From: Paroedura picta
Taxonomy: Eukaryota; Chordata; Lepidosauria; Squamata; Gekkonidae
Assembly: GCF_049243985.1 (NCBI RefSeq)
Contig: NC_135371.1
Location: 2,939,501 to 3,003,500 of the forward strand
Direction: 5' to 3'
DNA: 64,000 nt
This document shows, one piece after another, positions 52,156-63,388 of the stretch. Under the pieces are notes generated by a model, which ran no database searches, had not been told where the DNA came from, and saw only the letters and a list, made by a program, of their open reading frames with translations. Made by a program: the position numbers and the translations under genes. How positions within the stretch are numbered: position 1 is the first letter of the stretch; the number at the start of each line of letters is the position of its first letter.

Positions 52156-52532
52156 CCCTAGGCTAAAGAACTCCTGATCTTCATAGGGCAGCCACTCTTG
52201 CTCTCAGGGGTCACAACGCTGGCCTCAGTTGACCCTGGGCAAGGACAAACATATAATCTGTCCGGAGGGTCTTTTGAACATGCACCTGACCTCACCCCAA
52301 ATTGCAGACCTTCTAAGCCACCCCCGTTTGCGTGCCGTGCTTTCCACATTTAGGAAAGCTCCTTTGATCTCTCTGAGGACAACAAAATGTACACTGTGCC
52401 CACATCGGGGCCATTTCCTTGCCACCCTTCTGCCACCCCACAGCCATTGCACTTAAGGCTTTGTAAAGCTACAATTCACTGAAATGTGGGTATAACTTGA
52501 CATTAGTCATTGACTATAAATATTAAGGCAGG

Positions 52533-53067
52533 AGAGCAGACGACTGAGAGGGGATCTGATCACCATCTTCAAGTATTTAAAAGGCTGCCATGTAGAGCAG
52601 GGGTAGTCAACCTATGGTCCTCCAGATGTGCATGGACTACAATTCCCATGAGCCCCATGAGCATTTGCTGGCAGGGGCTCATGGGAATTGTAGTCCATGA
52701 ACATCTGGAGGACCACAGGTTGACTACCCCTGATGTAGAGGATGGAGCAGAATGGGACCGACCAGAACCAATTGGATGAAATTAATGCAAAAGAAATTCC
52801 ATCTAAACATCTGGAAGAAGTTCCTGACAGTTAGAGCGGTTTCTCCGTGGAACAGGCTTCCTCGGGAGGTGGTGGGTTCTCCATCTTTGGAGATTTCTAA
52901 ACAGAGGCTGGAGAGCTTCTGACGGAGAGGCTGATTCTGTGGAGGTTCAAGGGGGTGGCAGGTGACAGTGGGTGAGCAATAGGGCTGTGAGCATCCTGCA
53001 CAGTGCAGTGCAGGGGGTTGGACTAGATGACCCTGGAGGTCCCTTCCAACTCTATGATTCTATGATA
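52533..53067 (+). repeat. CR1 LINE 3' part with a nested MITE
   Basis: It runs from GACGACTGAGAGGGGATC through AAATTCCATCTAAACATC to GGTTGGACTAGATGACCC and TATGATTCTATGAT. It is split by MITE copy 13. Confidence 0.85.
52598..52732 (+). mobile_element. hAT palindromic MITE, copy 13, inside CR1
   Basis: It has perfect 8-bp target duplications ATGTAGAG (52590-52597 and 52733-52740) within the CR1 coding part (CTGCCATGTAGAGGATGG). Confidence 0.95.
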
Positions 53068-53349
53068 ATTGGATGTTCTGCGTTTTGGAAACGTCTGAAA
53101 GCAGGCCGTGGTCCTCCCATGTCTTGCCCCTGAGGACACACAATTCATTCCTCCGTCCCCAGCCTTCAGCTGCTCCTCCTCCTGCTTGGTCCCAACCTTC
53201 CCCGGCACATCTGGGGCCAAAGGCTCCTTCAGGCCTCCTCAGCCTCCCCTTGTGGCCTTCCACTCGGCCGCCTCTTTGGGGGCATTTCTGTCCAGAGCGT
53301 TTCGAGGGCCTCCTTGGTCCCCTCCCCTCCCCCCTTCCAACTGCCATTC

Positions 53350-53660
53350 CCCAACCGCCATTTGGCTTGTGAGGGGGAAAAAATCGAAAGAAAGAACCCC
53401 TCCGCCAATCAGCACCGCGCTGCATTCTGATTGGCCCTCCTCGGCCAATAGGAGGCCAGCCTTTTGAACCCCGTCTTTTCCTCAGACTCCCCTTCTCAGT
53501 CGCTCCCTTTGAAGCTTCCCCTCTTCCGGCCCGCGGCTGCGGGTGATATTTTCTGACCCACGGAGCACTTGTTGTGTTGTGTGTGTTGTGTTGTGGCTGC
53601 ACTTGCGCCACTTGCTCCTGGCCGAGATGTTGGGAATAAACGAGCCGGTCCTGGCCTCTT
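53350..53660 (+). promoter_or_regulatory. CCAAT-rich promoter region of gene F
   Basis: Three CCAAT boxes lie in 50 bp: CGCCAATCAGC (53403), TGATTGGCCC (53428, inverted) and GGCCAATAGG (53443). There is no TATA box. CpGs are frequent up to 54.0 kb. Gene F begins coding 1.8 kb downstream, so this is the likeliest start. A MITE (53676-53809) lies just after it. Confidence 0.5.
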
Positions 53661-53675
53661 CTTGGCCCGTTGGAC

Positions 53676-53809
53676 CAGGGGTAGTCAAACTGCGGCCCTC
53701 CAGAGGTCCATGGACTACAATTCCCAGGAGCCCCTGCCAGCATGCTGGCAGGGGCTCATGGGAATTGTAGTCCACGGACCTCTGGAGGGCCACAGTTTGA
53801 CTACCCCTG
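53676..53809 (+). mobile_element. hAT palindromic MITE, copy 14
   Basis: It has perfect target duplications CGTTGGAC (53668-53675 and 53810-53817). It lies in the CpG-rich block upstream of gene F. Confidence 0.95.
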
Positions 53810-54057
53810 CGTTGGACCTTCAGCCCAAGCCCCGGCCTGGCCTGGCGAGGATGGGGTTAAAGCCCCCCCCCCCAAGCCTCTTCCTAGAGCGGGCCGGAGG
53901 AAGGGCGACGGAGGCGGCTGTAAAGGCCGCCCAAGCAGCCAAGCCGGAGCAAAGAGGGGCGGCCGCTCGCTTGGGGTGGGTGGTGGGGCTTTCGAGCAGG
54001 GGCGGGGATGCATTTGCAGGACGGGGGGGGAGAAGGAAGCAGAAAAGCCCCCTATGT

Positions 54058-54247
54058 GCGGGTTGCCAGCTCTGGGAGGGAAATGTCTGGAGGCTTTGGG
54101 GGTGGAGCCTGCAGAGGGTGGGTTACTCCCCCCCCCCGTCCGGGTCCAGCAGCCCTTTTGTCCGGGGGAGCTGAGCTCTGCCCCCTGGAGATGAGCTGTA
54201 ATTTCAGGGGATCCCCAGGTCCCGCCTGGAGGCTGGCATCTGTAATC
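54058..54247 (+). repeat. AGGGTTGCCA-ended repeat
   Basis: CGGGTTGCCAGCTCTGGG to CTGGAGGCTGGCATCTG, with the GGGGGTGGAGCCTGC core. Confidence 0.6.
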
Positions 54248-54464
54248 CCCCCTGGCTCTCTTTAACCACTACACCAAACTGGCCCTGTTATTAGTTCCGA
54301 ACTGTATTTCAATGATTGTTGAACATTTTAAACCAAGTATGTCATATGCAAATTGATTTCATAAATATTTGTTTTCGGAATGGCTGCATATTCACATGCA
54401 TGGAGCCAAGGATGGAATTTTTGCTTCTGCCAACTTTCTTTCTTGTTCCACTTTATGCCTCTTT

Positions 54465-55030
54465 TGAGAGCCACTGTGGTGTAATCTGGGGAACCTAGTT
54501 TGATTCCCCACTTCTCTACATGCAGGCAGGTGCGTTATCTTGGGCTTTTCAAAGTTCTCTTAGAACTGTTCTTGCAGAGCAGTTCTCTCAGTTCTCAGCC
54601 CCACCTACCTCACAGGGTGTCTGTTGTGGGGGAAGAAGTGGACTGGTGATTGTAAGCCACTTTGTGTGTGTAGTCAGGAATCATAGAATGATAGAGTTGG
54701 AAGGTACCTCCAGGGTCATCTAGTCCAACCCCCTGCAGAATGGAGGAATTCACAACTACCTGCTCATCCACAGTGACCCCAATTCCATGCCCAGATTATG
54801 CCCCCCCATAATACACACACACACAATCCCTGGCCAGTCTGGCCTGAAGGAAATTTGCCTCCTGACCCCAGAGTGGCGATTGGCATTTTTCTGGGCATGC
54901 AAGAAAGGGCCACAAGACCCAAGGTCAGACACAACCCCTCTGCCCACCCACTTACAATCCACCTAAATTTACAGAATCAGCATTTCTGTGAGGTGGCTAT
55001 CTAGCCTCTGCTTAAAAACCTTTAAGCAGA
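54465..55030. repeat. tRNA-derived SINE (sense) followed by CR1 end (antisense)
   Basis: The SINE (54465-54675) is diverged. The CR1 part (54678-55030) reads AATGATAGAGTTGGAAGG, then ATCTAGTCCAACCCCC, then CCAATTCCATGCCCAG. Confidence 0.7.
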
Positions 55031-55054
55031 GAAGATCGGAGAATTGCTTGGTAG

Positions 55055-55230
55055 CTGGGCAAGGGCTATTTGGAGGTGATTTGCGTTGCCTGCCTCGACA
55101 TCATGACCCCTGGGGTTCCTTGGAGGAACTCCATCCAGGTCCTTGAAGGTCTCACATCCAAATACTAGCCACGCTGGACTCTGCTTAACGTCTGAGAACA
55201 GACTTGCCTGGGCTAGCAGGGGGCAAGCCA
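55055..55230 (-). repeat. 5S-rRNA-derived SINE, antisense
   Basis: On the minus strand GACGTTAAGCAGAGTCC, then GGCTAGTATTTGGATGTG, then GAGACC matches the 5S internal promoter region. The rest is a SINE body. It ends about 80 bp before the gene F SCAN exon. Confidence 0.65.
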
Positions 55231-55308
55231 GCTCTTTTTCTTCTTTCCCCCTGGGGGAAAAAGCATTTGATGCTGTCTAAGAAAATCCTTCTGTTCATCC
55301 TTTTCTAG

Positions 55309-56040
55309 CCCACAATGAAAACGGAGGCGCAGGATCCAGCAGGTCCCGCACCAAGGATGGGATCCTGCAGTGAAGAGAGAGCCCCTCATGCCAACCAAGA
55401 ACTCTTGCAAAGGATCCCTAAAAACCAGGTTAAACAAGAACCAGACGAGGGTCTCCTTCAGTGTGGGGAAGTCCAGGAGCAGGGATTTCTGAAGGCAGTG
55501 GAATCACCTCCTTTGGCCTGGGAGCTTCTGCCGTCCCCGGAAGAGTCTGTCCACTGGGAGGATGCAAGCGGATTTCTGGTCTCCTTTGAGCAAGTCGCTA
55601 AAGCCTGCCGGTGGCCCAAGGAAGAGTGGGTGACCCAGCTCCTGCCAGCATTGAGTGGGGAGCCTGAACGGGCCTTCCATAGGCTGCCTGCCCAAGACAG
55701 AGCCGATTACAGGAAGGTGAAGGCAGCCATCTTGGTGGGAGAAACCCTTCATCGGGAGACGCTGCGCCAGCACTTCCGCCAATTCCGCTACCAGGAGGCT
55801 GAGGGGCCGAGAGGGACTTACCACAGGCTGCAGGAGCTGGGCGGCCGGTGGCTGAAGGTCCAGAGGCACACCAAGGAGCAGATCCTGGAGCTGCTGATTC
55901 TGGAGCAGTTCTTGGCCATCCTGCCTCTGGAGGTCCAGAGCTGGGTGAAGGAGCAGAGCCCAGAGAGCTGCGCCCAAGCCGTGGCCTGGGCCGAGGAGTG
56001 CCTGCAGATGCAGCAAGAGGCCGAGAGGCAGGAAAAACAG
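55309..56040 (+). CDS. Gene F exon: extended SCAN domain
   Basis: The acceptor (CTTTTCTAG) is followed by ATG at 55315. The donor (GAAAAACAG then GTGAGG) follows 56040 in phase 0, giving 242 residues. MKTE and VKQEPDE are SUMO-type motifs. Residues 81-147 ([20 protein letters not shown], then [20 protein letters not shown]) are the capsid-like extension, closely matching gene A. Residues 150-234 ([19 protein letters not shown] ... [12 protein letters not shown]) are the SCAN domain. Genes A and F are the closest SCAN pair in the window although they stand at opposite ends. Confidence 0.92.
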
Positions 56041-56231
56041 GTGAGGGGATTCCGCTGGGGTATTGGGGGCCCTGATGTGGGAATGTCGGCTCTGCCTGCC
56101 TCAGAGTAGAAGAGCTGCCCTGCCCTCTGGAGTGAGACTGTTGCCCCTCTGTGCGTCTTGAGGACCATCTTCCACCGTTTCATAAAGAACTCTATTGTCC
56201 AAGAATGGCCTTTAGCACAGTTTTCATATCC

Positions 56232-56435
56232 TAAAAGTGGGACAGGATGCTGGACTAGATGGGCCACTGGTCTGACCCAGCATGGCTCTTCTGATGTCCT
56301 TAGGAAGGCCTCAGCCTCTCTGCCCTGTTGCTGGCCGTTCAGAGGAACTGGTTGGCTGTTGTGTGAGACAGGAGGCTGGACTAGATGGACCACCATTCTG
56401 ACCCAGCAGGTCTCTTCTCTTGTTCTTACGACTCT
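56232..56435 (+). repeat. Two CR1-like tail fragments in gene F intron 1
   Basis: GGATGCTGGACTAGATGGGCC, then GACCCAGCATGGCTCTTC. The second is AGGAGGCTGGACTAGATGG. Confidence 0.65.
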
Positions 56436-56448
56436 AGTCTCATTCCAG

Positions 56449-56572
56449 GTGCTGATGCCGTTAGGGGAGGTGGCTGTGATTTTGTCAGAAGCCGAGAAAG
56501 CTCCAGCAGGCGTTGAAGCCCAGCTGCGTGCTGAGGTCAAGGAGGAAGATGACGAAGGGACCTGCCTTGTGG
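56449..56572 (+). CDS. Gene F exon 2: KRAB-like linker
   Basis: This 124-nt exon between CATTCCAG and GTAAGG enters in phase 0 and leaves in phase 1. It reads VLMPLGEVAVILSEAEKAP ... QLRAEVKEEDDEGTCLV. GEVAVILSEAE lines up with the KRAB-A start ([12 protein letters not shown]), and the length is close to 127 nt, but the EEW and LDPxQR blocks are gone. VKEE is a SUMO-type motif. It may be an eroded KRAB box or a chance resemblance. Confidence 0.7.
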
Positions 56573-57083
56573 GTAAGGAGGGGTCTCTCTTATTCCTGTA
56601 ATCTGGGGTGCTTTGAGGTGCCTTCCCCATTTGACCTCAGGTGTGGCCAGTCAGGGAGCTCAGGGGACACTTAAGGCCCACCAATTCTTTGTACGGAGAA
56701 GCTGGCCTCTAGTTTTCCAGGCAAGCCGAAAAGGGAAATGTAGAAGCAACATGTGAAGTTCTCCATTGCACGCTAGAGGGTGCTTTGTCCAAGATGGGCC
56801 TGTTACAAAATGTGTAGGTTGCCTCTAAAACGGTTCCCCAACATGGCGCCCGTGGGCACTTTTGCTGGTGCCTGCTCAGTTTTTTACAAAGTGTGGGGGG
56901 GGGGCAATTGTCAAGCAGGGCTTATTACTGACTGTCCTCATTCCAATGGAAGGGGCTTCTTCGGTTGCTGGCGTTTCCTCAGTCAGGGTGTGGCTCCATT
57001 ACTCCTTCAGGCTCCCTTCTTTTTATTCCCTCCACACACCTTTGTTTTCTTCCTTTCTTTTTATTCCCCTTCTGCAATTTTTT

Positions 57084-57590
57084 TTACCAAAGCCAGGAGA
57101 AAGGTATTGTTTGGCTCCACCTCCTGTGGCAGCCATTTTGAGCTTGGCACCGCCCCGCGTGGCAGCCATTTTGGGGTGGCACAGCCCACAGGCCAATAAA
57201 AACTGAAGACCCAGATCTCAAACAAAGTATGCTCTTTCCTATGTTACTTATTCGTATGTGAATACATGGCAGCTGGGGATGCCAACCTCCAGGTGGGACC
57301 CAGGGACTCCTAGGAATTGTCCAATGACAACATGGAGGAGGAGACCTTGGGCCAATCACAGTCCTCTCAGTGCTCTCTCAGCGCCACCTACCTGTTGTGG
57401 GGAGAAGAAGGGAAGGTAATCGTAAGTCACTTACAGTCACATGAGACCTGCTAGGTAACCTTGGGCCAGTCACAGTTCTCTCAGAGCTCTCAACCCCACA
57501 GTGTGTCTATTCAGGGGAGAGGACGGGCAGAGAATGGTAAGCTGCTTTGAGGCTACCAAAAGCAGGGTACAAAAAAAAAAAAAACCACCT
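57084..57590. repeat. Repeat-rich part of gene F intron 2
   Basis: An AGGGTTGCCA-family fragment lies at 57270-57330 (GATGCCAACCTCCAGGTGG). Partial tRNA-derived SINE bodies lie at 57341-57430 and 57430-57580. Near 57120-57190, GTGGCAGCCATTTTGAGC and GTGGCAGCCATTTTGGGG form a short direct repeat. Confidence 0.5.
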
Positions 57591-57608
57591 TCTCTTTTTT
57601 TTTGGCAG

Positions 57609-58258
57609 GCCAGGGATGGTTGACTGTGAACCAGGGGGAGAAGTCGGCACCAGGAAATTCAGGGAGAGCTGGATTATTTGAAATGCCCCTGGGAAACACC
57701 ATGGAAACTGGGCCCCACTGTGGAGACCAAGAAAATGCCCCTCATCTGACAAGAGTTGAGTTCCCTCAAGAAACCCGCCTGGGGGAGACCGTGGGAGGGT
57801 CTCTTCCTTATGGAGGGGGCTACAAAGACCCGGGAGACATGACAGTCCAGCAGAGGACCCATAGTAGCAAGAGACACGGCGCTTACGGTCCTTGCCGGAA
57901 GAGCTTTGGCCCTAGTGCGAATGCCGTGAAGTACAAGCAAATGCGCAAGAGGGGGAAGCCCCACAAGTGCTTGGTGTGTGGGAAGTGCTTCCTCTACAGC
58001 TCCGGCCTGGCCACCCACCAGCGGATCCACACCGGAGAGAAGCCGTACCAGTGCTCGGAGTGCGGGAAGACCTTCATCTGCAGCTCGGACCGCAACCGCC
58101 ACCAGAGGACGCACACGGGAGAGAAGCCCTATGCCTGCGCGGACTGCGGGAAAAGCTTCCGGCAGAGGTTCAGCCTCAGCCGGCATCGCCGAGTCCATTC
58201 CGGCGGGAACCCGGATGGCGCGGCTTCTGAACCCAGGGAAAGCTCTGTCGGGAGCTGA
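57609..58258 (+). CDS. Gene F finger exon: three C2H2 zinc fingers
   Basis: The acceptor (TTTTGGCAG) gives a phase-1 entry, and the split codon reads GGC (G), then QGWLTVNQGEKS. The stop is TGA at 58256-58258 and the full protein is 499 aa. A long spacer and one degenerate finger (YGPCRKSFGPSANAVKYKQ, second Cys and His lost) precede three intact fingers at about residues 401-484 ([57 protein letters not shown]). This is the shortest array of the six. The C-terminus (ASEPRESSVGS) is clean. Confidence 0.93.
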
Positions 58259-58346
58259 AAGATTTGGGGGGGGATTCGCGGGACTGAATCCGGTTCAGTG
58301 AGGGAGCTGTAGTGGGGGTGGAGAGGAAAACTGAATTCAGAACATT

Positions 58347-58352
58347 ATTAAA
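58347..58352 (+). terminator. Candidate poly(A) signal of gene F
   Basis: ATTAAA, the common variant signal, lies about 90 bp after the stop codon. No canonical AATAAA is nearer. Confidence 0.4.
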
Positions 58353-58489
58353 GCGAAAAAGGAATGTATCACCCGTTCCCTCGATCCCGGTTGGGATTTG
58401 GGCTGGATAAAAGCTCTTATCGGCTCCAGGCCCAAAAAGGGAGGCCAGAACTTTGAATTGTCAGAGGTTTTCTTGGCCAGAGCAACTAG

Positions 58490-58855
58490 AGGAAGGCAGG
58501 AAGCAGTCCCTGATGGCAGCAGAGGAGAGGACCCACAGTCATGGCTATAAACTATGTGTAGAATGGCACCTTTTCAGAGTCACAGTTCAGCAGTGAAATT
58601 GGCTGCCCATGTGGGGGACTGGACTAGATGGCTTTTACAGCCCCTTCCAACTCTATGATTCTAACTGGCTGTGTGGCTGTGGCCTGGTAGTTTTAGCCCC
58701 TGATGTTTTTCCAATAACTTTGGCTGGTATCTTCAGATGAAGGATGTGACAAGATGGGAGTTTAGCATGGAGAGAAGCTTGAGGCTGATCCTGCATTGAG
58801 CTGGACTAGATGGCCTGTCTACCCCCTTCCAACTCTGTGGTTCTATAATTCTATC
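58490..58855 (+). repeat. Two CR1 LINE 3' ends
   Basis: The first (58490-58664) ends GACTGGACTAGATGGC, then CCAACTCTATGATTC. The second (58770-58855) reads GAGCTGGACTAGATGGCC, then ATAATTCTATC. Confidence 0.75.
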
Positions 58856-58869
58856 AGTGCTTTGATGAT

Positions 58870-59330
58870 ACCCTCCCTTTTTTACCACCGAGAAACCCCT
58901 GAAATGTTCTTCAGGCTTCAAGAAACTCAAGAGAGGTGGTGTGATTGTACAGAATATGGTTTGGAAGCATAGCTGTGGACATGGCCACCCGGGGCCCATT
59001 CCCTTCCCACCGGCTCCAGGCTCATCATTGGCCATTTTGGGCATGACCATATCACCTGATAAATGTTAACAAATTAACTTCCACCCATTCAGGAAGCCTT
59101 TCCAGGACTGTCAAGAAAGCACAGGGTTTCACGAAATCCCGGTTTAAAAAGCCTGCCCTACATTGTTCTTATTGTATTGTTAATATAATGTTTTGCATCC
59201 TTTATTTTGTAGATTTGTTATAAACCATGATGAATACAGTTTTATTATACAAGAGCAGGATTTTAATAAATAATAACTTTTAATGATTTGTAGGCCAGTC
59301 TCCTTGATGCCACAGCCTGTCATCGCTCTA
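58870..59330. other. Intergenic stretch, nothing recognised
   Basis: No exon or clear repeat. TTTTAATAAATAATAAC near 59263 could serve as a poly(A) signal. Confidence 0.4.
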
Positions 59331-59332
59331 TA

Positions 59333-59852
59333 AGGAAGAAGAAGAGGAGGAGAAGGAGGAGTTGGTTCTTATATGCCACTTTTCTCTACCCGAAGGACTC
59401 TCAAAGTGGCTTACAGTCTCCTTCCCTTTCCGCTCCCCACAAGAGACACCCTGTGAGGTGGGTGAGGCTGAGAGGGCCCTGATGTTACTGAAGAAGAAGA
59501 GTTGGTTCTTATATGCCACTTTTTTCTACCCGAAGGAGGCTCAAAGCGGCTTATATTCACCTTCCCTTTCCTCTCCTCACAAGAGACACCCTGCGAGGTG
59601 GGTGAGGCTGAGAGAGCGCCCTGATATTCCTGCTCACTCAGAACACCTTTATCAGTGCTGTGGCAAGCCCAAGATCACTCATCCGGCTGCATGTGGGGGA
59701 GCAAGGAATCAAACCTGGCTCGCCGTTCTTAACCACTACACCAAACTAGCCCAAGGTCACCCAGCTGGCTGCATGTGGAAGAGTGGGAAATCAAACCTGG
59801 CTCTCCAGATTAGAAGACTTTGTTCTTAACCACTACAGGACGCTGGTTCTTG
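59333..59852 (-). repeat. Two tRNA-derived SINE copies, antisense
   Basis: A partial copy (59333-59495) lies beside a fuller one (59496-59852). Each starts with a GAAGAAGA run then GTTGGTTCTTATATGCCAC. The second reaches the head (AACCACTACACCAAACTAGC). Confidence 0.8.
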
Positions 59853-59854
59853 AG

Positions 59855-60235
59855 TCCACTCTCCATTTTCTCTAGATGAGCTATGATTCCAGGGGATCCC
59901 CAGACTGGCTTCCCTAATAGAATATAATGCCATGGCATCCACCCTCCAAAGCAGCCATTTTCTCCAGGCAAGGAAACCCATCTCAATATTCTGGGGCAGG
60001 GGTAGTCAAACTGCAGCCCTCCAGATGTCTGTGGACTACAATTCCCAGGAGCCCCTGCCAGCGAATGCTGGCAGGGGCTCCTGGGAATTGTAGTCCACGG
60101 ATATCTGGAGGGCCGCAGTTTGACTACCCCTGGCCTTCAGTGTGATCTAATGCCATAGAAACCATCTCCCAAAGCAACCATTTTCTCCAAGCCAACTTGT
60201 CTCTGGTGCCTGAGGCCCAGGTGTTATTCTCCATA
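59855..60235. repeat. AGGGTTGCCA-family pieces around a MITE
   Basis: CTAATAGAATATAATGCC, then AAGCAGCCATTTTCTCCAGG (59855-59996), and GATCTAATGCCATAG, then AAGCAACCATTTTCTCCAAG (60139-60235), are two overlapping pieces of the family. The MITE lies between. Confidence 0.5.
59997..60132 (+). mobile_element. hAT palindromic MITE, copy 15
   Basis: This 136-bp palindrome has intact ends. The flanking 8-mers (TTCTGGGG and GCCTTCAG) do not match. Confidence 0.88.
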
Positions 60236-60239
60236 GACC

Positions 60240-61340
60240 GGGCAGAACTACTCCATTTTACAGGCCCTCTGGAATTGTTTGAGATCCTGGAGGGCCCTCA
60301 TTCCTTTGAATAGCACAGTCAACCTGGCTGGGGCCACAATCAAAAAGGCCCTGCTCAAAGCCAGCTTTATCTCCTTGGGGCTGGGGACCCTCAGCAGATT
60401 TTGGCAACTAGATCTTAATACTCTTTTTTTTGGGGGGGGGGCGGGAATGTCCTGTTCCCCTGGGGGAAAATGTCCTGTTCCTTTAAGATAGGCTAATTTA
60501 CCACCTGGCATGATTTCCCTCCATACCATGAAAGGCTTCACCTGTCCAATTCCAGGCATTAAGCAAGAACAGGACACCTGTCTCTAGGCCTGTTAGTGAT
60601 CCTGCTTGGGTCAGCCACTGCCTCTCAATTTCACTTACCTCACAGGTTTGTTGTGAGGATGAAAAGTTGAGAATCAACAAAATAAACAGTATAATGCAGT
60701 GATTTAAGAGTTCAACTTTGTCCTCTTTAGCACCATGCAGGAGAATGAGATCGGAGGACAGACTATGCTACTTCAAGCTGAAGGCAGTATCGGAATCAGA
60801 GTACCTTTATTGGCATATATATGACAACATATTAACATCAAATTAAAAAGGAGACATTTAAAGGGTTACAGAATTCATGAAAGCATGAGTACAATTTAAC
60901 AAAACAAACAGGGAGATTAACAAAAGACAAACAAAAAACAGGCTGTATTTCAAAACCACAGGGTGCAGGTCCTGTGCAGCGTGATTGGACCCACACTGCA
61001 TAAAAGACAACTGTCCCATCTTCCCCTCCTCCCCCCCAGTCTTCTGTGACCCCCTCATTTTGCTCCTGTGGGTCAGTGGATTCCCCAAGAATATAATCTT
61101 GTTTACTTCGGGTATGCCTCACTCTTCTTCCCAATGGGGACCAAAAGCACCTTACCCAACTTTCTGTTCTCTGTTTTGTCTTCACAACAACCCTGTGAGG
61201 TAGGTTAGGCTGTGATTAAGCCAGCAATCTTCTGGGGGAGAATGGGAACTCAAACCTGGGCAAAATGGCAAAAAAACACTGTTTCCCTCTGCTGGGAACA
61301 CCAATGCCTACTATGAGGGGAAAAGAAAAAGAGGATCCTA
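60240..61340. other. Intergenic stretch, nothing coding
   Basis: No exon with splice signals or known domain. GAGTACCTTTATTGGCAT (60801) resembles the start of an antisense LINE or L2-type tail, but I cannot place it. Confidence 0.35.
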
Positions 61341-61342
61341 TA

Positions 61343-61500
61343 CAGTTGTCAACTTCCAGGCAGGGCCTGGGGCTCTCCCAGAATTACAACTCATCTCCAG
61401 ACTGCACAGATCAGTTCCCCCGGAGAAAATGGCTGCTTTGGAGGGGGGACTCTGTCACTGTATCCCACTGAGCTTCCTCCACTCTTCCAGGGATAATCAG
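61343..61500 (-). repeat. AGGGTTGCCA-ended repeat, antisense
   Basis: TTGTCAACTTCCAGGCAGG, then TCATCTCCAGACTGCAC, then CCGGAGAAAATGGCTGC. Confidence 0.55.
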
Positions 61501-62335
61501 GACAACCCATTTCACCACCTCCTGTTGGGACGGCCACCACCTGAGTAAGTGTGTCCTGCCTCTTTAAGAGAAGTTCCCCATGTGAAAAGGGCAGCTGAAG
61601 CTTTTCTAGCATGGAAGAAAATCTGCATCACCTGGCCACTGATATCTCCTGAAGCCTCTGTTAAAGAGATAGGGAGCTTTCTTCCCTTCAGGTTGTTAGC
61701 AATCCTAACTCAGCTCCAGGAGTGGTTTAAGGATTTGCTAGGCCCGTACCACAACAGCCGGTTTAAGGACTGCAGGGCCCGAGCAGTTGGGAGCAGCCAG
61801 ACTGGGGGCAGAGTGGGAATGGGTGTCATTCTGAGTGTCCTTAAAGAGGGAAAAGGGGGAAGGCCTTGATCCATGGGATGGAAGGCACGTGCAGGGCCCC
61901 TGAAAGTGTGGATATGGATAAACCGGCCCTGCTCTGCCTTCTCATTCCTGTCCTGCAAATGGGAACCAGGCATCAGGGGAGGGGGAACTGGGTTCAAATC
62001 CTCCTTGCTGTGTTATCATTGGCCAGTTTCCCACAAAGAAATGTTGAATAGGTTGTGATTTTTCAGACTAGATGACAAGTACGTAAATTGCTTTGGGTTC
62101 CCAATGAAATGAAATAAATATGCTAAAAAAATGGACAATGTAGAAAAAGATTTTTTTTTAAATGGAACACATCTAGCAACAGCAATTAACCAATAAAGCT
62201 AAGAATGGAACCTCCATTTACAGAGGCAGTGTACCTCAGAACATCTTAGGGGGGAAGACTTGGGCTTACTCTATCCCGTTTGGGGTACAGCTGCCAATTC
62301 TCCCCCCCACCTCAGGTAATTGGCAACCTTTGTGT
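61500..62335. other. Intergenic stretch, nothing recognised
   Basis: No gene signal. A CR1-like word (CAGAGGCAGTGTACCTCAG) appears at 62222. Confidence 0.35.
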
Positions 62336-62998
62336 TGCCAGCTCCAGGCTGGAAAATTCCTGGATATTTGGAGGGATGGAGCCTGAGGAAGGAATCTCAG
62401 CAGAGTATGATGTCCAAAGGAGCCATTTTCTCCAGGGAATTGATTTCTATAGTCTGTAGAGCGGTTGGAATTCAGGGAGATCTCCAGGTCTCACCTGGAG
62501 GTTAGCAATCCTGCCTGCCTCACAGGGTTGTTGTGAGGTTATGCAGGCAAGCCAGCATATGCAGCCTAGACCTTGTTGGAGGAGGAGTGGAGTAAAGATG
62601 GCATAAATAAATATAATATATAAAAATACTGTGCGTACACAACTAAATCCAATTAAAGGGGAGAAATGCATGATAAAATCCCTGGTGTGGCAGATGAAAG
62701 GGAAGGGAAAGGAAATTCTTCAAACTGCTAACAACCTGGAGGGAACAAATGGTCTGTCTCTTGAATGTACGTTTCCCAGATGGAGCTGAGCAGGATGCCA
62801 GCCTCCAGGCAGGACCTGGGGATCTTGTGGAATTGCAGCTCATCTGCAGGTGACAGAATTCAGTTCCCCTGCAGCAAAGGGCAGCTTTGGAGGGTGAACT
62901 CCATAACATTATGCCCCACTGAGTCCCCCAGATCCTGCCCACTCCCAGCTCCACCCCAAAGACTCCAGGTGGTGCCCAACCAGAGTTGGCAACTCGAT
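62336..62998. repeat. Two AGGGTTGCCA-ended repeats in opposite orientation
   Basis: The first (62336-62512) starts TGTTGCCAGCTCCAGGC and ends GGAGGTTAGCAATCCT. The second (62797-62998) is antisense, from GATGCCAGCCTCCAGGC to AGAGTTGGCAACTC. An L2-like poly-A stretch lies between them (about 62600). Confidence 0.6.
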
Positions 62999-63388
62999 AA
63001 CATCATGTCATCATTAAAGAGACAGGACACTATTTTCTCCAGGCACCTGGCAGCCCAATTGTCCGTCATTTTCTCTTTATTTTGGACTCAGCTTTTCTCT
63101 TTTTTTAAAACAAATATCAGAAAATTTAATCCCCCCTCCCAAAACAATTTAAATTTAAAACGTCTCTAAAAGTTCAGGATTCTAAAGCGAGGTCCAACTC
63201 CCATAGAAAGGAGAAGGCAGAGAAAGGTACCAAACGCATCCTCCCCACACGTCCGGTTTCCAGCGAAGGCTACCCTAAGCGGACGGACGCCTTCCTGCTA
63301 AAGGGGCCAAAACTTTTTCCCCATCCCCAAGACCACGAGATCCGAGTTCAGGGGCACCGCAGAGACCAGCAGAGCCTGCGCTTTAGAG

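Noticed and set aside
53060-53743. Long minus-strand open frame upstream of gene F
   Set aside because: It is an open frame in CpG-rich DNA and runs into the MITE. It has no domain and no supporting splice pattern.
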